DNA of 64,000 bases, from contig CM042542.1 of NCBI GenBank assembly GCA_023630585.1, positions 22,136,100-22,200,099 on the forward strand, written 5' to 3'. The DNA is from Cranoglanis bouderius. Lineage: Eukaryota > Chordata > Actinopteri > Siluriformes > Cranoglanididae. Position 1 is the stretch's first letter; the number at the start of each line of letters is the position of its first letter. A program made the translations under genes and the position numbers. Positions 1-11,087 of this stretch are shown here, in pieces. The notes below the pieces were generated by a model. It searched no databases and had not been told where the DNA came from. It was given only the letters and a program-made list of their open reading frames with translations.

Positions 1-2850
1 ACGAAACGGCTGGAGTCGAAAGAGCGACCACGAAACGGCTGGAGTCGAAAGAGCGAGCACGAAACGGCTGGAGTCGAAAGAGCGAGCACGAAAGAGCTGG
101 AGTCGAAAGAGGGAACACGTGACGGCGGGAGTCGAAAGAGCGAACACGAAACGGCTGGAGTCGAAAGAGAGCGCACGAAACGGCTGGAGTCGAAAGAGAG
201 CGCACGAAACGGCTGGAATCGAAAGAGCGACGACGAAACGGCTGGAGTCGAAAGAGTGCGCACGAAAGGGCTCCACCAAAAAGAGCACACAAGAAACAAC
301 TAGAGTCGAAAGAGCGAAAACGAAACTGCTGGAGTCGAAAGAGAGAACATAAAACAGCTGGAGTCGAAAGAGAGAACATAAAACAGCTGGAGTCGAAAGA
401 GCGAACACGACACAGCGGGAGTCGAAAGAGCGACCAAGACACAGCGGGAGTCGAAAGAGCACGCACGAAACGGCTGGAGTCGAAAGAGAGTGCACGAAAC
501 GGCTGGAGTCGAAAGAGCGACCACGAAACGGCTGGAGTCGAAAGAGCGACCACGAAACGGCTGGAGTCGAAAGAGCGAGCACAAAACGGCTGGAGTCGAA
601 AGAGCGAGCACGAAACGGCTCCACCAAAAAGAGCACACAAGGAACGACTGGAGTCGAAAGAGGGCACACGAAACAGCGTGTGCAAACAGCGAACACGAAA
701 CAGCTGGAGTCGAAACAGCGCACACAAAACAGCTGGATTCAAAACAGCGCACACGAAACAGCTGGAGTCGAAACAGCGCACACGAAACAGCAGGAGTCGA
801 ATGAGCGAACACGACACGGCGGGAGTCAAAACAGCGAACACGACACAGCGGGAATCGAAAGCGCGAACACGACACGGCTGGAGCCGAAAGGGCGACCACG
901 AAACGGCTGGAGTCGAAACAGCGCACACGAAACGGCTGGAGTCGAAACAGCGCACACGAAACAGCTGGACCAAAAAGAGCACACACGAAACAGCTGGAGT
1001 CGAGAGAGCGAACACGAAACAGCTGGAGTCGAGAGAGCGAACACGACACAGCTGGAGTCGAGAGAGCGAACACGACACAGATGGAGTCGAAACGGCGAAC
1101 ACAAAACAGCTGGACCAAAAAGAGAGCACAAGAAACGGCTGGAGTCGAAACAGTGAAAACGAAACAGCTGGAGTCGAAAGAGCGAACACAAAACAGCTGG
1201 AGTCGAAACAGTGCACACGAAACAGCAGGAGTCGAATGAGCGCACACGAAACAGCTGGAGTCAAAACAGCGAACACGACAACACGCACACGAAACAGATG
1301 GAGTCAAAAGAGCGAAAACAAAACAGCTGGAGTCGAAAGAGCGAAGACGACACAGCAGGAGTCGAAACGGCGAACACAAAACAGCTGTAGTCAAAACAAT
1401 GCACACAAAACGACTGGAGTCGAAACAGCGCACTCGAAACAGTGAACACGAAACGGCGGGAGCGGAAAAGAACACACGAAACAGCTGGAGTCTAAACATC
1501 GCACACTAAATCGTAGCTGTTGGACGAGCGCACACAAAACATCTGGACCAAAAAGAGCGCACAAGACACGGCTTGAGTCAAAACAGTGCACACGAAACAG
1601 ATGGAGTCAAAAGAGCGAACACGAAAGAGATGGAGTCGAAACAGCGAAGACGACACAGCGGGAGTCGAAAGAGCGAACACGAAACAGCTGGAGTCGAAAC
1701 AACGCACACAAAACAGCTGGAGTCGAAACAACGCACACAAAACAGCTGGAGTCGAAACAGCGCACACAAAACAGCTGGACCAAAAAGAGCGCACAAGAAA
1801 CATCTGCAGTCGAAAGAGGGCACACGAAACAGCGTGTGCAAACAGCGAACACGAAACAGCTGGAGTCGAAACAGTGCACAAAAAACAGCTGGATTCGAAA
1901 CAGTGCACACAAAACAGCTGGAGTCGAAACAGCGCACACGAAACAGCAGGAGTCGAAAGAGCGAACACGAAACAGCTGGAGTCGAAACAGCGCACACGAA
2001 ACAGCTGGAGTCAAAAGAGCGAACACGAGACAGATGGAGTCAAAAGAGCGAACACGAGACAGATGGAGTCAAAAGAGCGAACACGAGACAGATAGAGTCG
2101 AAACAGCGAACACAAAACAGCTGGAGTCGAAAGAGCGAAGACGACACAGCAGGAGTCGAAAGACCGGGCTCGACACAGAGGGAGTCGAAACGGCGAACAC
2201 AAAACAGCTGGAGTCGAAACAACGCACACAAAACGACTGGAGTCGAAACAGCGCACTCGACACAGCGAACAAGAAACAGCTGGAGTCGAAACAAAGCACA
2301 CAAAACAGCTGGAGTCGAAACAACGCACACAAAACAGCTGGAGTCGAAACAACGCACACAAAACAGCTGGACCAAAAAGAGCGCACAAGAAACATCTGCA
2401 GTCGAAACGAAAGAGGGCACACGAAACAGCGTTTGCAAACAGCGAACACAATACAGCTGGAGTCGAAACAGTGCACACAAAACAGCTGGAGTTGAAACAG
2501 CGAACACGAAACAGCTGGACTAAAAAGAGCGCACAGGAAACGACTGGAGTCGAAAGAGGGCACACGAAACAACGTGTGCCAACCGCGAACACGAAACAGC
2601 TGGAGTCGAAACAGTGCACACGAAACAGCTGGAGTCGAAACAGCGCACACAAAACAGCTGGAGTCGAAACAGCGCACACAAAACAGCTGGAGTCGAAACA
2701 GCGCACACAAAACAGCTGGAGTCGAAAGAGCGAACACGAAACAGCTGGAGTCCAAAGAGCGAACACGAAACAGCTGGAGTCGAAAGAGCGACCACGAAAC
2801 AGATGGAGTCGAAAGAGTGAAGATCAAACAGCTGGAGTGGAAAGAGCACT
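1..2850. repeat. 29-bp minisatellite array (about 98 units)
   Basis: A tandem array with a 29-bp period runs from the window edge to about 2850, so its left end is not seen. The conserved core is CTGGAGTCGAAA; flanking positions vary between AAACGGC/AAACAGC and GAGCGAAC/CAGCGCAC. Some units replace GTCGAAA with ACCAAAAAG-type sequence (near 272, 620, 967, 1111, 1545, 1775, 2369, 2517). A shorter unit containing GTGTGCAAA recurs near 680, 1835, 2430 and 2575, always downstream of an ACCAAAAAG unit, which gives a composite higher-order block. Neither strand of the common unit contains a stop codon, so long open frames appear in all six frames with a 29-residue protein period. This is a property of the repeat and does not indicate coding. 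Confidence 0.95.
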
Positions 2851-3164
2851 TTTCACGCTCTCCGTCTTACGGCTTTTAGCTGGAGCTTTAACAGAGCAAA
2901 GCTTCACGGTGTCTGTTTCATTGCTTCTTTAAGTTGAGTAACAACTCCTGCAATGATGCTGCATACATGGTCAGATGGGTCTTCTGGTGATCTGGGGAAA
3001 GACACATGATGACATGACAATGATGTGATGTGTCATAATTAACTACATGTTAAACTGCTAAAAAACTGTGTGTTGATTCAATTTAGTGGTCACATGACCT
3101 TTAAAGATGAAGGCAGGTGAGATGGGAGATTGAAAGCCATTCTAGTTGTTAGTCAAGGACTTAC
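2851..3164. other. unique-looking sequence, nothing recognised
   Basis: Flank of the minisatellite. The last degenerate unit runs into unrelated AT-rich sequence near 2850. No open frame, repeat or RNA gene was recognised. Confidence 0.5.
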
Positions 3165-3337
3165 CTTTGAGACCTGGTATGCCCCTGAGCAGACTTCTCA
3201 CGTAACTTTATTTCTGCATGGAGAACTGGCTGTATTCCTGCTCCATCGATGATCGTTGGCAGAATGCACTCGATGACTTGAGTCGCCAAGATTTTCACAA
3301 TCGACGAGCACAGAATGACCAGTTCCAATTTCGTGAA
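3165..3337 (-). CDS. candidate internal exon of an unrecognised gene
   Basis: On the minus strand a 173-bp open segment is bounded by a pyrimidine-rich acceptor (tttgttcttttaag) at about 3338 and a near-perfect donor (CAAAG|GTAAGTCC) at 3164. It encodes a peptide beginning FTKLELVILCSSIVKILATQ and ending in KLREKSAQGHTRSQ, with no stop. The family is not recognised. It stands alone, with no partner exon found nearby, so it could be an exon of a host gene with large introns, a gene fragment, or chance. The pairing of two good splice sites with an open frame is the only evidence. Confidence 0.35.
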
Positions 3338-3773
3338 CTTAAAAGAACAAAAAGACAAAAGGTAAGGTACATTAGTTATATTGTTTTTCAATCCAGTTAC
3401 TGATTCTTCATGAATGTAAAGAAAAAATAAAAAAATACACACAATTTATAGTTTAAAAACAAATAAACAAAAAAACAAGACAAACAAAAAAACCCCAAAA
3501 AACCCAGAACCCTGACATGTGATTTGGATCAGGTGTGTTTTAGGCCACAGGTGATTCAGTAGACCATAATTCCCCAGTCATGTCAACAATTATTATAATT
3601 ATATTCACTATTCAGTTATTTCAACTTCCATTGAAATTCACTACCAGTCAAAGGTTTGTTCAAATGGATGTTCTTTGTTTTTGCAGTCGCCTCGCGTTTC
3701 CTGGACCATAGACCCTTGCCTCGATATTTATATAGGAATATATTGTGTTTAGATGGAATGTCACATGAAAAAA
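3338..3773. other. AT-rich sequence, A-rich tract
   Basis: Contains an A/C-rich low-complexity stretch around 3420-3510. No gene or named element recognised. Confidence 0.5.
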
Positions 3774-4333
3774 AATCACATGGTCTTTTTCCAGTCTTCA
3801 GCTCTCCAGTTTGGGTGAGTCTGTGTCCATGATAGCATCAGATTCCTGTTCATGGCTGACAGGAGTGGTACATGATGTGGGCTTTGACCCCAAGGTTTGA
3901 TGTGTTGTGTGTTCTGAGATGCTTTTCTGCTTCACGGCGGTTGTAAAGAGTGATTATTTGAGTTACTATAGACTTCCTGTAGCCTATAGACTCAGACCAG
4001 TCTGGTCGTTCTCCTCTGATCTTTCTCACCAACAAGGTGTTTCAGCCCGCAGACCCTCTGCTAAAAACATGTTTTGTCTTTTTCACACCGTTCTGAGTAT
4101 AAACTCTAGAGAGTTTATATTGTGTGTGAAAATCCCAGGAGATCAGCAGTTTCTGAAATACTCAAACCAGCCCATCTGGTACCAACAACCAACAACCATG
4201 CCACGGTTAAAGTCACAGAGATCAGACTTTTTCTTCATTCTGATGTCTGATGTGAACATTAACAGAAGCTCTTGACCTTCTGTGTAAATGTGGTGAGATC
4301 AGGTGTACAGGTGTTCCTAATAAAGTGTATTTC
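3774..4333 (-). mobile_element. Tc1-like transposon relic, minus strand
   Basis: Read on the minus strand it starts with the family's terminal sequence (AGGAACACCTGTACAC region at 4310-4333). It continues through the 5' region and into the part of the transposase gene where other Tc1 copies read as the helix-turn-helix, ending in the segment before the first catalytic aspartate. The same family occurs at 18207, 38665 and 44310. Stops and internal deletions make it non-functional. Family assignment rests on recognition of the terminal and coding sequence of a common teleost Tc1 family. Confidence 0.75.
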
Positions 4334-5377
4334 CTAGCCTATTTGAGTAGCTTATCGGGTGTCTTCTTGTGTTACAGATCAATTAAAAGCTGACTTTTGG
4401 GAGACAATCAACTTCACACTGTTTATTTTTAAGACATTTTTCCAGAAATCACTGAGACACAAACTGAACTGGGCTTAATGGGGGTGAAAATGGCAAAGTC
4501 TGCTATACAATGTGATATAAATTTATCATATCCGACTACCACAGGTTCGTAAAACTAACAGGACTTGAGAGTTAAACGTTCAGTGTGTTTTCCGGTATTT
4601 AAATCAAGCTATCTATTTCAAAATCTATCTTGTTTAGGTTTAAAAGTAAAAATAAACAGCAGAAGAAAAAAACACAAGCTACCTGTGAGATCACTGACCG
4701 TAGAACCAGTGTGATGACCCTGAGAATTAAACATTTAAGAATCAGAACAGAAAAATCTAAAAGAACAGCGAATCTTGTGACTACATGTTGCCATGATAAC
4801 AACTACATTACCCACAATCCTTCTCACAAAAAAATGGAAAATGGTGAAATATGCCACTTAAATAATTCAAATTAGGTGAGGAAGTAATAAAGTACAGCGT
4901 TTAAAAGACACACAATTAGAAAAGTGCACCGGAAGTTAGTGTAAAGATCTAAGATTAGCTTTGCTTTAAATTTTGTTAGTTCCGGTTATCAGCAGCATTC
5001 AATCTGAATGAGTTTTCCAGTCATTTTAGCAGATAAAACGTAATAATTTGTATTTCACCACCAGAGGGCGCGCTGAGACCTTAAATCTCTTTCACCGGAA
5101 GCGGAAATATCTCAATAGCGCCATCTTGAGGCCTTCATACAGAAAATATTCATGTATCCGTGCAATACTTAAAAACAACATAAAAGGATCATTTGCATTG
5201 AAATGGAAATGAAATACGTTGTTGGCCTGCAATTTTGTAAAATAAAGTTTAATTAACATTAAAATGTTCCCTTCATGCAGAAAATGTTAAATATGGCTGA
5301 AATCTGAGTCTGATTTATGGAAGTCATACAGCTCAGACCATCAAATGTCCACCAAATTTAGCCTTCATCTTCCCCTC

Positions 5378-5379
<2 letters not shown>
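4334..5379. other. intergenic, nothing firm
   Basis: No convincing exon or repeat. Around 5040-5130 there is a short G+C-richer stretch with several CpGs (ACCAGAGGGCGCGCTGAG and an ACCGGAAGCGGAAA motif resembling an ETS site), which might be regulatory, but there is no transcript evidence. Confidence 0.35.

Positions 5380-5453
<74 letters not shown>
5380..5453. repeat. (AT)n microsatellite
   Basis: An uninterrupted AT dinucleotide run, followed by a short TTTA tetranucleotide run at 5461-5480. Confidence 0.97.
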
Positions 5454-5457
<4 letters not shown>

Positions 5458-5628
5458 TCTTATTTATTTATTTATTTATTCACTTCTTATTTGTGCACTT
5501 GAGTGTTGAGGTTCACTGGCACATAAGGGACATGTACAGCTACCAGTTTAGCATATTTAAAGGTGCACTAGGTAAGAGTAGTCTTTTCATTTTCAAAATT
5601 AAGTCTCTAATGGTTTTGTGGGTTCAGT

Positions 5629-5705
5629 TCAATTCAATTTTTTTTCGTATAGCGCTTTTAACAATGGACATTGTCACAAAGCAGCTTTACAGGATTATAT
5701 AAATT
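5629..5705. repeat. teleost interspersed repeat fragment
   Basis: Contains the sequence TAGCGCTTTTAACAATGGAC followed by the AAGCAGCTTTACAG box. This is a short dispersed repeat I recognise from otophysan fish genomes. Element class not determined. Confidence 0.5.
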
Positions 5706-5821
5706 CAGGATATACATTTTAAACTTTATCCCTTAGTTAGCTGGTTAGGTGGGTTTGACATTTGAATGATTTTTTTTTTTACTCCCCTCCACCCCCAGAA
5801 TCTCAGGTGGTCCATGGAGTA

Positions 5822-5985
5822 TACAGGGTGTCCTAGAAGTCTCCATACATAGGGGACTGTGTTTGCCAGCACCATGTTGGTCACGTCTCAGTTGGGCCAC
5901 ATCACTTCCAGTCTTTTTGAATTTGTTAATAAGTTTGGTAACAGTGTCGTGTCTGATGTGCTCGTATAGTGTATTTTCATTTATA
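5822..5985 (-). mobile_element. mariner/IS630-type element fragment (same family as 58.2 kb)
   Basis: The terminus (ACAGGGTGTCCTAGAAGTCT) matches the terminus at 58232. Read on the minus strand it encodes a peptide with TVTKLINKFKKTGSDVAQLR, which resembles the end of the N-terminal helix-turn-helix region of a transposase. It continues where the open fragment at 58332 stops. Highly truncated and non-functional. Confidence 0.5.
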
Positions 5986-6756
5986 CTAAGACCAAATCAT
6001 GTGTGATGTATAAGTAATCAGGTAATTATTCTAAGGCCTAAAATCTTAAAATCAAAAGTAGGTCAATCAAAAGTAGGTCAGGTTGGTGTATGACTTCACT
6101 TCAATCTGTGTATTTGTTGTGAACTCACTGCCTGTACACTCTGTACACTCTTCAGGTACAAATGTATTGTTTGTGTCCGGCCTGCTCTGCTGTACCCTCT
6201 GTGTGTGCAGGGGGACACTGAGTTTGTGTCTCACATGGTTAAGTCTGTATCTGTTACAAATGTATAGAAGAATTTCTTTGATCAAACTATGATTTAAATA
6301 TGATTGTTATGTAACCCATCAGGTCCAAACAAAAGTTAAAATAATCAGAGTGATAAGAAATGTTTAATCCATCAAAGGCTTAATAATGATTGTGAAATGT
6401 ATTTGAATCATGAAGAGAGAGTGACAATGTTAAATCAACATTTAAACATGATTATGTGGTAATAGTATGTAGAATATTTTATTAATCAGAAAATAATAAG
6501 AGAATATTCATGGGGGTGAAACTAGGACAAATTGATGTAACTCCAGCTTGTGGGAAATCACTGAGCACAAATTTCTCACTCGCAGTTTGTATCTTTTTCT
6601 TCTTAGCCCCCTAATTTGTCATTTCTTAGTGTGTATCCACTATTATCTCCAAAGCTTCATGAGTGGGCCATTGTTCAAACTGCAGAAGATAGAAATAACT
6701 CAGTATGTGCAAGTTCTGATAAGGCCACCTGTGTTAGAGGAAATACACCAATGTTC

Positions 6757-6760
<4 letters not shown>
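5986..6760. other. intergenic, nothing recognised
   Basis: AT-rich sequence with only short open frames lacking recognisable domains or paired splice sites. Confidence 0.5.

Positions 6761-6793
<33 letters not shown>
6761..6793. repeat. (GT)n microsatellite
   Basis: Perfect GT repeat followed by GAGAGAGTGTGTG. Confidence 0.95.
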
Positions 6794-6799
<6 letters not shown>

Positions 6800-7100
6800 T
6801 GTGTGTTAGTATTGTATAAAAACATGAGCATTGATTGTATTTGTCAGATGATCTGCAGATGTCTTGGCTTGTTACTATGGTAATAAAGTCTAACACCTTT
6901 TTACCATCAAAAACCTCGAGACTCAGAAGTTTTTATTTTTGTGGAAGATGATTTTCCACGACACTCACCATGTTTCCTGTTAAAGGCCATCGTAACCTTG
7001 TGACAGCTTCCCGATCCAGCCATGAGAATGATTTCAATAAGTTCTTCTTTTGTCAAAGGAGTATTTAAAGGCTATCTGAACAAAAATGTATGAGTATATA
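6794..7100. other. intergenic, nothing recognised
   Basis: No open frame of interest. Ends at the TA target of the Tc1-like element. Confidence 0.5.
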
Positions 7101-7309
7101 CAGTGGGTATAGAAAAGAATCAACCCCCTTTAAAATAATCACATTTTGTTGCTTTTCAGCCTGAAATGAAGACAGATACAGTTTTTGTTTTATCCAGCTG
7201 TATTTACTCAGTGCAACTTATAACATCCAAGTGAAAGATATAACACCAACATGTCAGAAAAAAATAAAAAACAGAATCACTGCGTTGGAAAAAGGATCAC
7301 CCCCTTGCT

Positions 7310-7533
7310 TTAATTTGCCTTAATTTTTTTAATTACAGCCTTTAGCATGTTGGGATATGTCTCTACTAACTTTGCACATCTAGACTTTGCAATATTTACC
7401 CACTCTTCTTTGCAGAACTGCTCAAGTTCAGTTAAATTTGATGGTGACCGTTTGTGGACTGCAGTCTTCAAGTCATTCCACAGATTTTCAATGGGGTTTA
7501 AGTCTGGGCTCTGACTAGGCCATGCAAGGACAT
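7310..7533 (-). pseudogene. Tc1-like transposase, C-terminal part
   Basis: Minus-strand sequence directly across the gypsy insertion from 13023. It encodes the SPDLNPIENLW region with the third catalytic residue (E), followed by the C-terminal tail. The continuity confirms that the gypsy element landed inside this gene. Confidence 0.8.
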
Positions 7534-7735
7534 TGTTGTGTTTGTGTACTTGTCAGGAGATGGTGCTGTAGTCCACATGTTGTTAGCTATAAAAGCTGTA
7601 GAGTAAGAATTGAAGTGTGTTGCACCTGTTACTAATTATGTAATGCCTGGCACTGTTGGCTTGCTTGTGGATTTGAATAAATCTTTAAGAATTGAGAAGT
7701 TTCTTGGCCTCGCTTAACAGGATTTAAACATAACA
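7534..7735 (+). repeat. 5' LTR of Ty3/gypsy element
   Basis: Begins TGTTGTGTTTGTGTACTTGT and ends AACATAACA. It is a near copy of 12843-13022 but about 22 bp longer because of an internal insertion relative to the 3' LTR. The preceding 5 bp, GACAT (7529-7533), is repeated immediately after the 3' LTR (13023-13027), giving a perfect target-site duplication. AATAAA at 7676-7681 is a candidate polyadenylation signal. Confidence 0.93.
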
Positions 7736-7738
7736 AAT

Positions 7739-7756
7739 TGGCAACGTGGAGTAGCG
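7739..7756 (+). other. candidate primer-binding site
   Basis: TGGCAACGTGGAGTAGCG lies 3 bp after the 5' LTR. The leading TGG is complementary to a tRNA CCA end. The specific tRNA was not identified. Confidence 0.5.
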
Positions 7757-7876
7757 AAATTTCAAAAAAGGGGCATTATTATGCATTATTCTTTTCCACG
7801 AGAATAATGAAATGGATCAACTTTAAACATGAAACGAGACAGAAGCGCACGCTTGGATTCAACGCACCTTTTTAAA

Positions 7877-8384
7877 GGAGACGAGTTTAAAGCGTGCCCG
7901 CGTTATCTACAGGAATGTGTAGTAACTCGGATGAATCTGCAACGTTTAAAATAATATTCTCCACCAGTTACAATTCATGTAACAAATAAAAAAAGATGTT
8001 TAACACGTTTAAATGTAGTCTCAAATTTATATAAGGAATTAGCTCGACTGGCGTGAAATATATCTATATATCTAATCAACGCGTGTTGTGACCAGTTATA
8101 AAAATACATCAGCCATGAAAGGGAATTTATGTATGTGCACATATACATATAGATAATTAACTACAACGGATTATAATTAATTATGACTATGTATGTGGCC
8201 TGGATCAGCTTTATGAACTCTAAAGAGTGAGTTTATCCTTCTGGCCGAGAAGAATTAACTCACGAAGTGTATTATTAAAGATTAGAGCGGGTAACGGAGA
8301 TCTTATGCAGAATTTAAGGGTCTCATCACGTGACAAAACAGAGAAAATCAAGCGTGGGATAATAGATTTTAATAGCTATATGTT
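7877..8384 (+). repeat. leader block shared with 61438-61934
   Basis: About 500 bp of the gypsy leader is closely repeated, in the same orientation, at 61438-61934. Shared landmarks include GCGTGCCCGCGTTATCTAC near the start, ATCAACGCGTGTTGTGACCA, and AAATCAAGCGTGGGATAATA near the end. Outside the block the flanks differ. It contains no coding sequence and its origin is unknown. Confidence 0.85.
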
Positions 8385-8408
8385 TCTCCATTGTGTGTGT
8401 AAGGTAAG

Positions 8409-8415
8409 CGTGTGT

Positions 8416-8451
<36 letters not shown>

Positions 8452-8454
8452 GGT

Positions 8455-8489
<35 letters not shown>
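8409..8489. repeat. interrupted (GT)n microsatellite
   Basis: Two GT tracts separated by AAGGTAAG. They lie in the retrotransposon leader, just after the shared block. Confidence 0.9.
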
Positions 8490-8490
<1 letters not shown>

Positions 8491-8792
8491 TGGATGTGTG
8501 TGTGTCGTAAACCGAGATTAGATTAGAGATTTAAGGGCCCCTTGGTCGGGGAGTTTTGGTGGACCCCTGCTAACGAACTAATCATGAAGTTTCCCAGACG
8601 TTCAGTCATCAAAGGCTTCTTTTATTGCAGGGGTAAGTCCTGTGTGGGTCCCAGAGAGACTTTTTGCATCCTAAAGGTACATCTGGTCAAAGGAGGCCTC
8701 TCGGGGTTACTCTATGTTTAGTTTGGGTTAATTTAGAAATCAGTTTGAGCATAGATCATACGCTACAGTGGATTTTGGTGTTCTACATGAAA

Positions 8793-9573
8793 GATGTCTG
8801 CTGTTGCTTCTTTTCCTACGCCATTCTTACCATGTCCTGGTGAGCCATCTATACCTTTTGACGTTTGCTAAAGATGTTTGAGAACTACTTACTTGTTGTT
8901 AATGCATGAGGAGATGACTGACCAGATGCAAGAAAGTGAGCTTTGTTTCTTCATTGCCTGGGAACAGAAGGTCAGAGACTGTTCTATACTTTACCAAACC
9001 AAGGAGAGACAATGGAGGATGCTATTGAGACTTTGAAACTGCAATTTATTCCTCGACGTAATGTTGTTGCTGAGCATCATGCATTTTAGAAAACGAGTTC
9101 AAGCACCGGGGGAAACAAACCTGTAGTATGTCGCTTCTCTTCAGGACCTAGCAGCCACATGTGAGTTTGCATCTAATAATGATGAAATGTTGCATGACCA
9201 ATTAGTGGAGAATGTCTGGGATTAGAGACTGATTTGACTCTTAACAAGGCTATTACTATTGCTATACAAATGGAGGCTGCTGGTGAACAAGCTAAAATTA
9301 TTTCAAATCAGACTTCAGTACCTGTTCAAGCAATACAAGCACCGGGTGTGCCTGCTGTTGATCGTTACAAAAGAAAATCACCTTTGAAACTTTTGTCTGT
9401 GCCTTCACAGTCTTCTGCTACTTCCTTGACTCGTGCATGTTATCGCTGTGGATCTACAAAGCATCTTGCAAATGATTCCAGATGTTCTGCAGTTTCTGTA
9501 AAGTGCAATAATTGTCAAAAGTTGGGACATTTTTCAAGAGTGTGTCACGTTCTGTACATGAGATTGAACTGCT
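8793..9573 (+). pseudogene. gypsy gag remnant with two zinc knuckles
   Basis: A start is visible at 8793 (MSAVASFPTPFLPC), but the frame stops after about 25 codons and recovers only with frameshifts. The last part (9234-9573) is open. It ends in two CCHC-type knuckles, CYRCGSTKHLANDSRC and CNNCQKLGHFSRVC, the first with one extra residue before the final cysteine. In this family Gag builds the particle and binds the RNA. Broken by multiple stops. Confidence 0.8.
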
Positions 9574-9585
9574 GATGCTCTTTAC

Positions 9586-10021
9586 ATGCATGATTCAGTA
9601 TCTAATAAGATAAAGTGTACTGCTACTATCACTACTGCATCGGCCTCTGTACCTGTGGAGTTGATTGTGGATTCTGGATCTTCCGTTTCCATTTTGCCCA
9701 AATCTGTGTATGAAATACACTTTAAACAAGCCTCCTTGCTGCCTCCTGTTAAATTAGTGACTTATTCACTGGTCACCAATACCAGTGCTTGGCTGTCTAC
9801 CTGTTACTGTTATCAAGGATGATATTAACTGTAATATGTCAATCTTTATAGTTGAATGTGGCACTGCACTTCTTGGAATGGATTTGATTAATGGACTGCA
9901 CCTCAAGTTTGAAGGATCTTCCATACTTCCAGGACCTGCTCAGTCACCAGCCCCTGTAATGCGCCCTTCTGCTTCTGTGCCTGTTGCTAAGCTAGGATGT
10001 GCAAAAAGGCTTTGTGCATAA
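9586..10021 (+). pseudogene. gypsy aspartic protease remnant
   Basis: Encodes VELIVDSGSSVSILPKSVY, the DSG active-site motif of retroviral-type aspartic proteases, followed by a downstream strand ALLGMDLINGLHL that fits the C-terminal part of the fold. A frameshift near 9800 separates the two parts. It would process the Gag-Pol polyprotein in an intact element. Confidence 0.8.
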
Positions 10022-10205
10022 AGTAAAAATTTCTCCAGATGTGAAACCTGTACGTCAGAAACTCAGACGGTTACCATTATCTGTTAGAAATCCTGTCAGT
10101 GATGAACTTCACCGCCTTCTTGACTTGGGTGTCATTGAACGAGTGGATGCATCATAGTGGATTTCTCCAATTGTAGTTGTTCAGAAGAAGTCGGGTGGCA
10201 TTCGT

Positions 10206-11087
10206 ATGTGTGTAGACCTGCGAGAACCAAACAAAGCTGTTGTTGCAGACAGTTATCCTTTGCCCCATATTGATGAGTTGATGTCTATGCTGCATGGAGC
10301 AACTGTCTTTTCTACAACTGACTTGCAGAATGCTTACTTCCAGCTTTTGTTACATGAAGAAAGTCGTGATCTGACTGCATTTATCACCCATGAAGGACTA
10401 TTCAGATTCTGTCGAGTACCTTATGGCCTAGCTTCAGCTCCATCTACATTTCAGAAAATGCTAGCAACTGTATGGCAAGGATTGCCAAACGTAGCCAATT
10501 ATCTGGATGATGTCATTGTCTCGGGACGCACAAAAAGTGAACATGACCACATGCTCAAGGTGGTTATTCAGCGCATACACGACGCCGGCTTACAGTCGAA
10601 TGATTCAAAATGTCACTTTAATAAAAGCAGTTTGTGCTTCCTTGGTCATACTGTATCTGCACAGGGTATTTACCCAGATCATCTCAGTGCAATGCTTCAT
10701 GCTCCTGATCCTAATGATGCACACCAGCTCCATTCTCTTCTTGGATTGTTGTCATGGTACAATAAATTCATTCCAGATTTCGCCACAGTAGTAGAACCAT
10801 TGCATGCTTGCATCAGACAAGGTTCTGAGTTCAGCTGGTCAGATGAAGCTCAGAAGAGTTTCAGTACTGTAAAGGAGTTGTTACTTCAAAGCCCTGCTTT
10901 AGCATTGTTTGACCCTAACTTGCCCACTGTCGTTTCAACGGATGCATCAGATTATGGGCTAGGTGCTGTACTCTCTCAAATTCATGAAAACAACACAGAA
11001 CGTATTGTCGCATTTGCTTCAAGAACATTGTCAACTGCTGAACGCAAATATTCAGCGATCGAAAAGGAAGCTTTAGCATGTGTCTAG
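10206..11087 (+). pseudogene. gypsy reverse transcriptase/RNase H (largely open)
   Basis: Continuous frame of 293 codons. The RT motifs visible are CVDLREPNKAV, FSTTDLQNAYFQ, YGLASAPSTFQ and the catalytic YLDD (NYLDDVIVSG). The RNase H-like start VVSTDASDYGLGAVLSQ follows. The frame ends at a TAG at 11085, where related elements continue into the rest of RNase H; the match resumes after it with further stops. Upstream, coding similarity extends back to about 10020 but is broken by a TAG near 10156. Confidence 0.9.

Noticed and set aside
119..2932. Many long open frames on both strands (up to 399 codons) over the first 2.9 kb
   Set aside because: They come from a stop-free 29-bp tandem unit read in all phases. 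The translations are repeats of 29 residues with no signal, domain or flanking gene structure.
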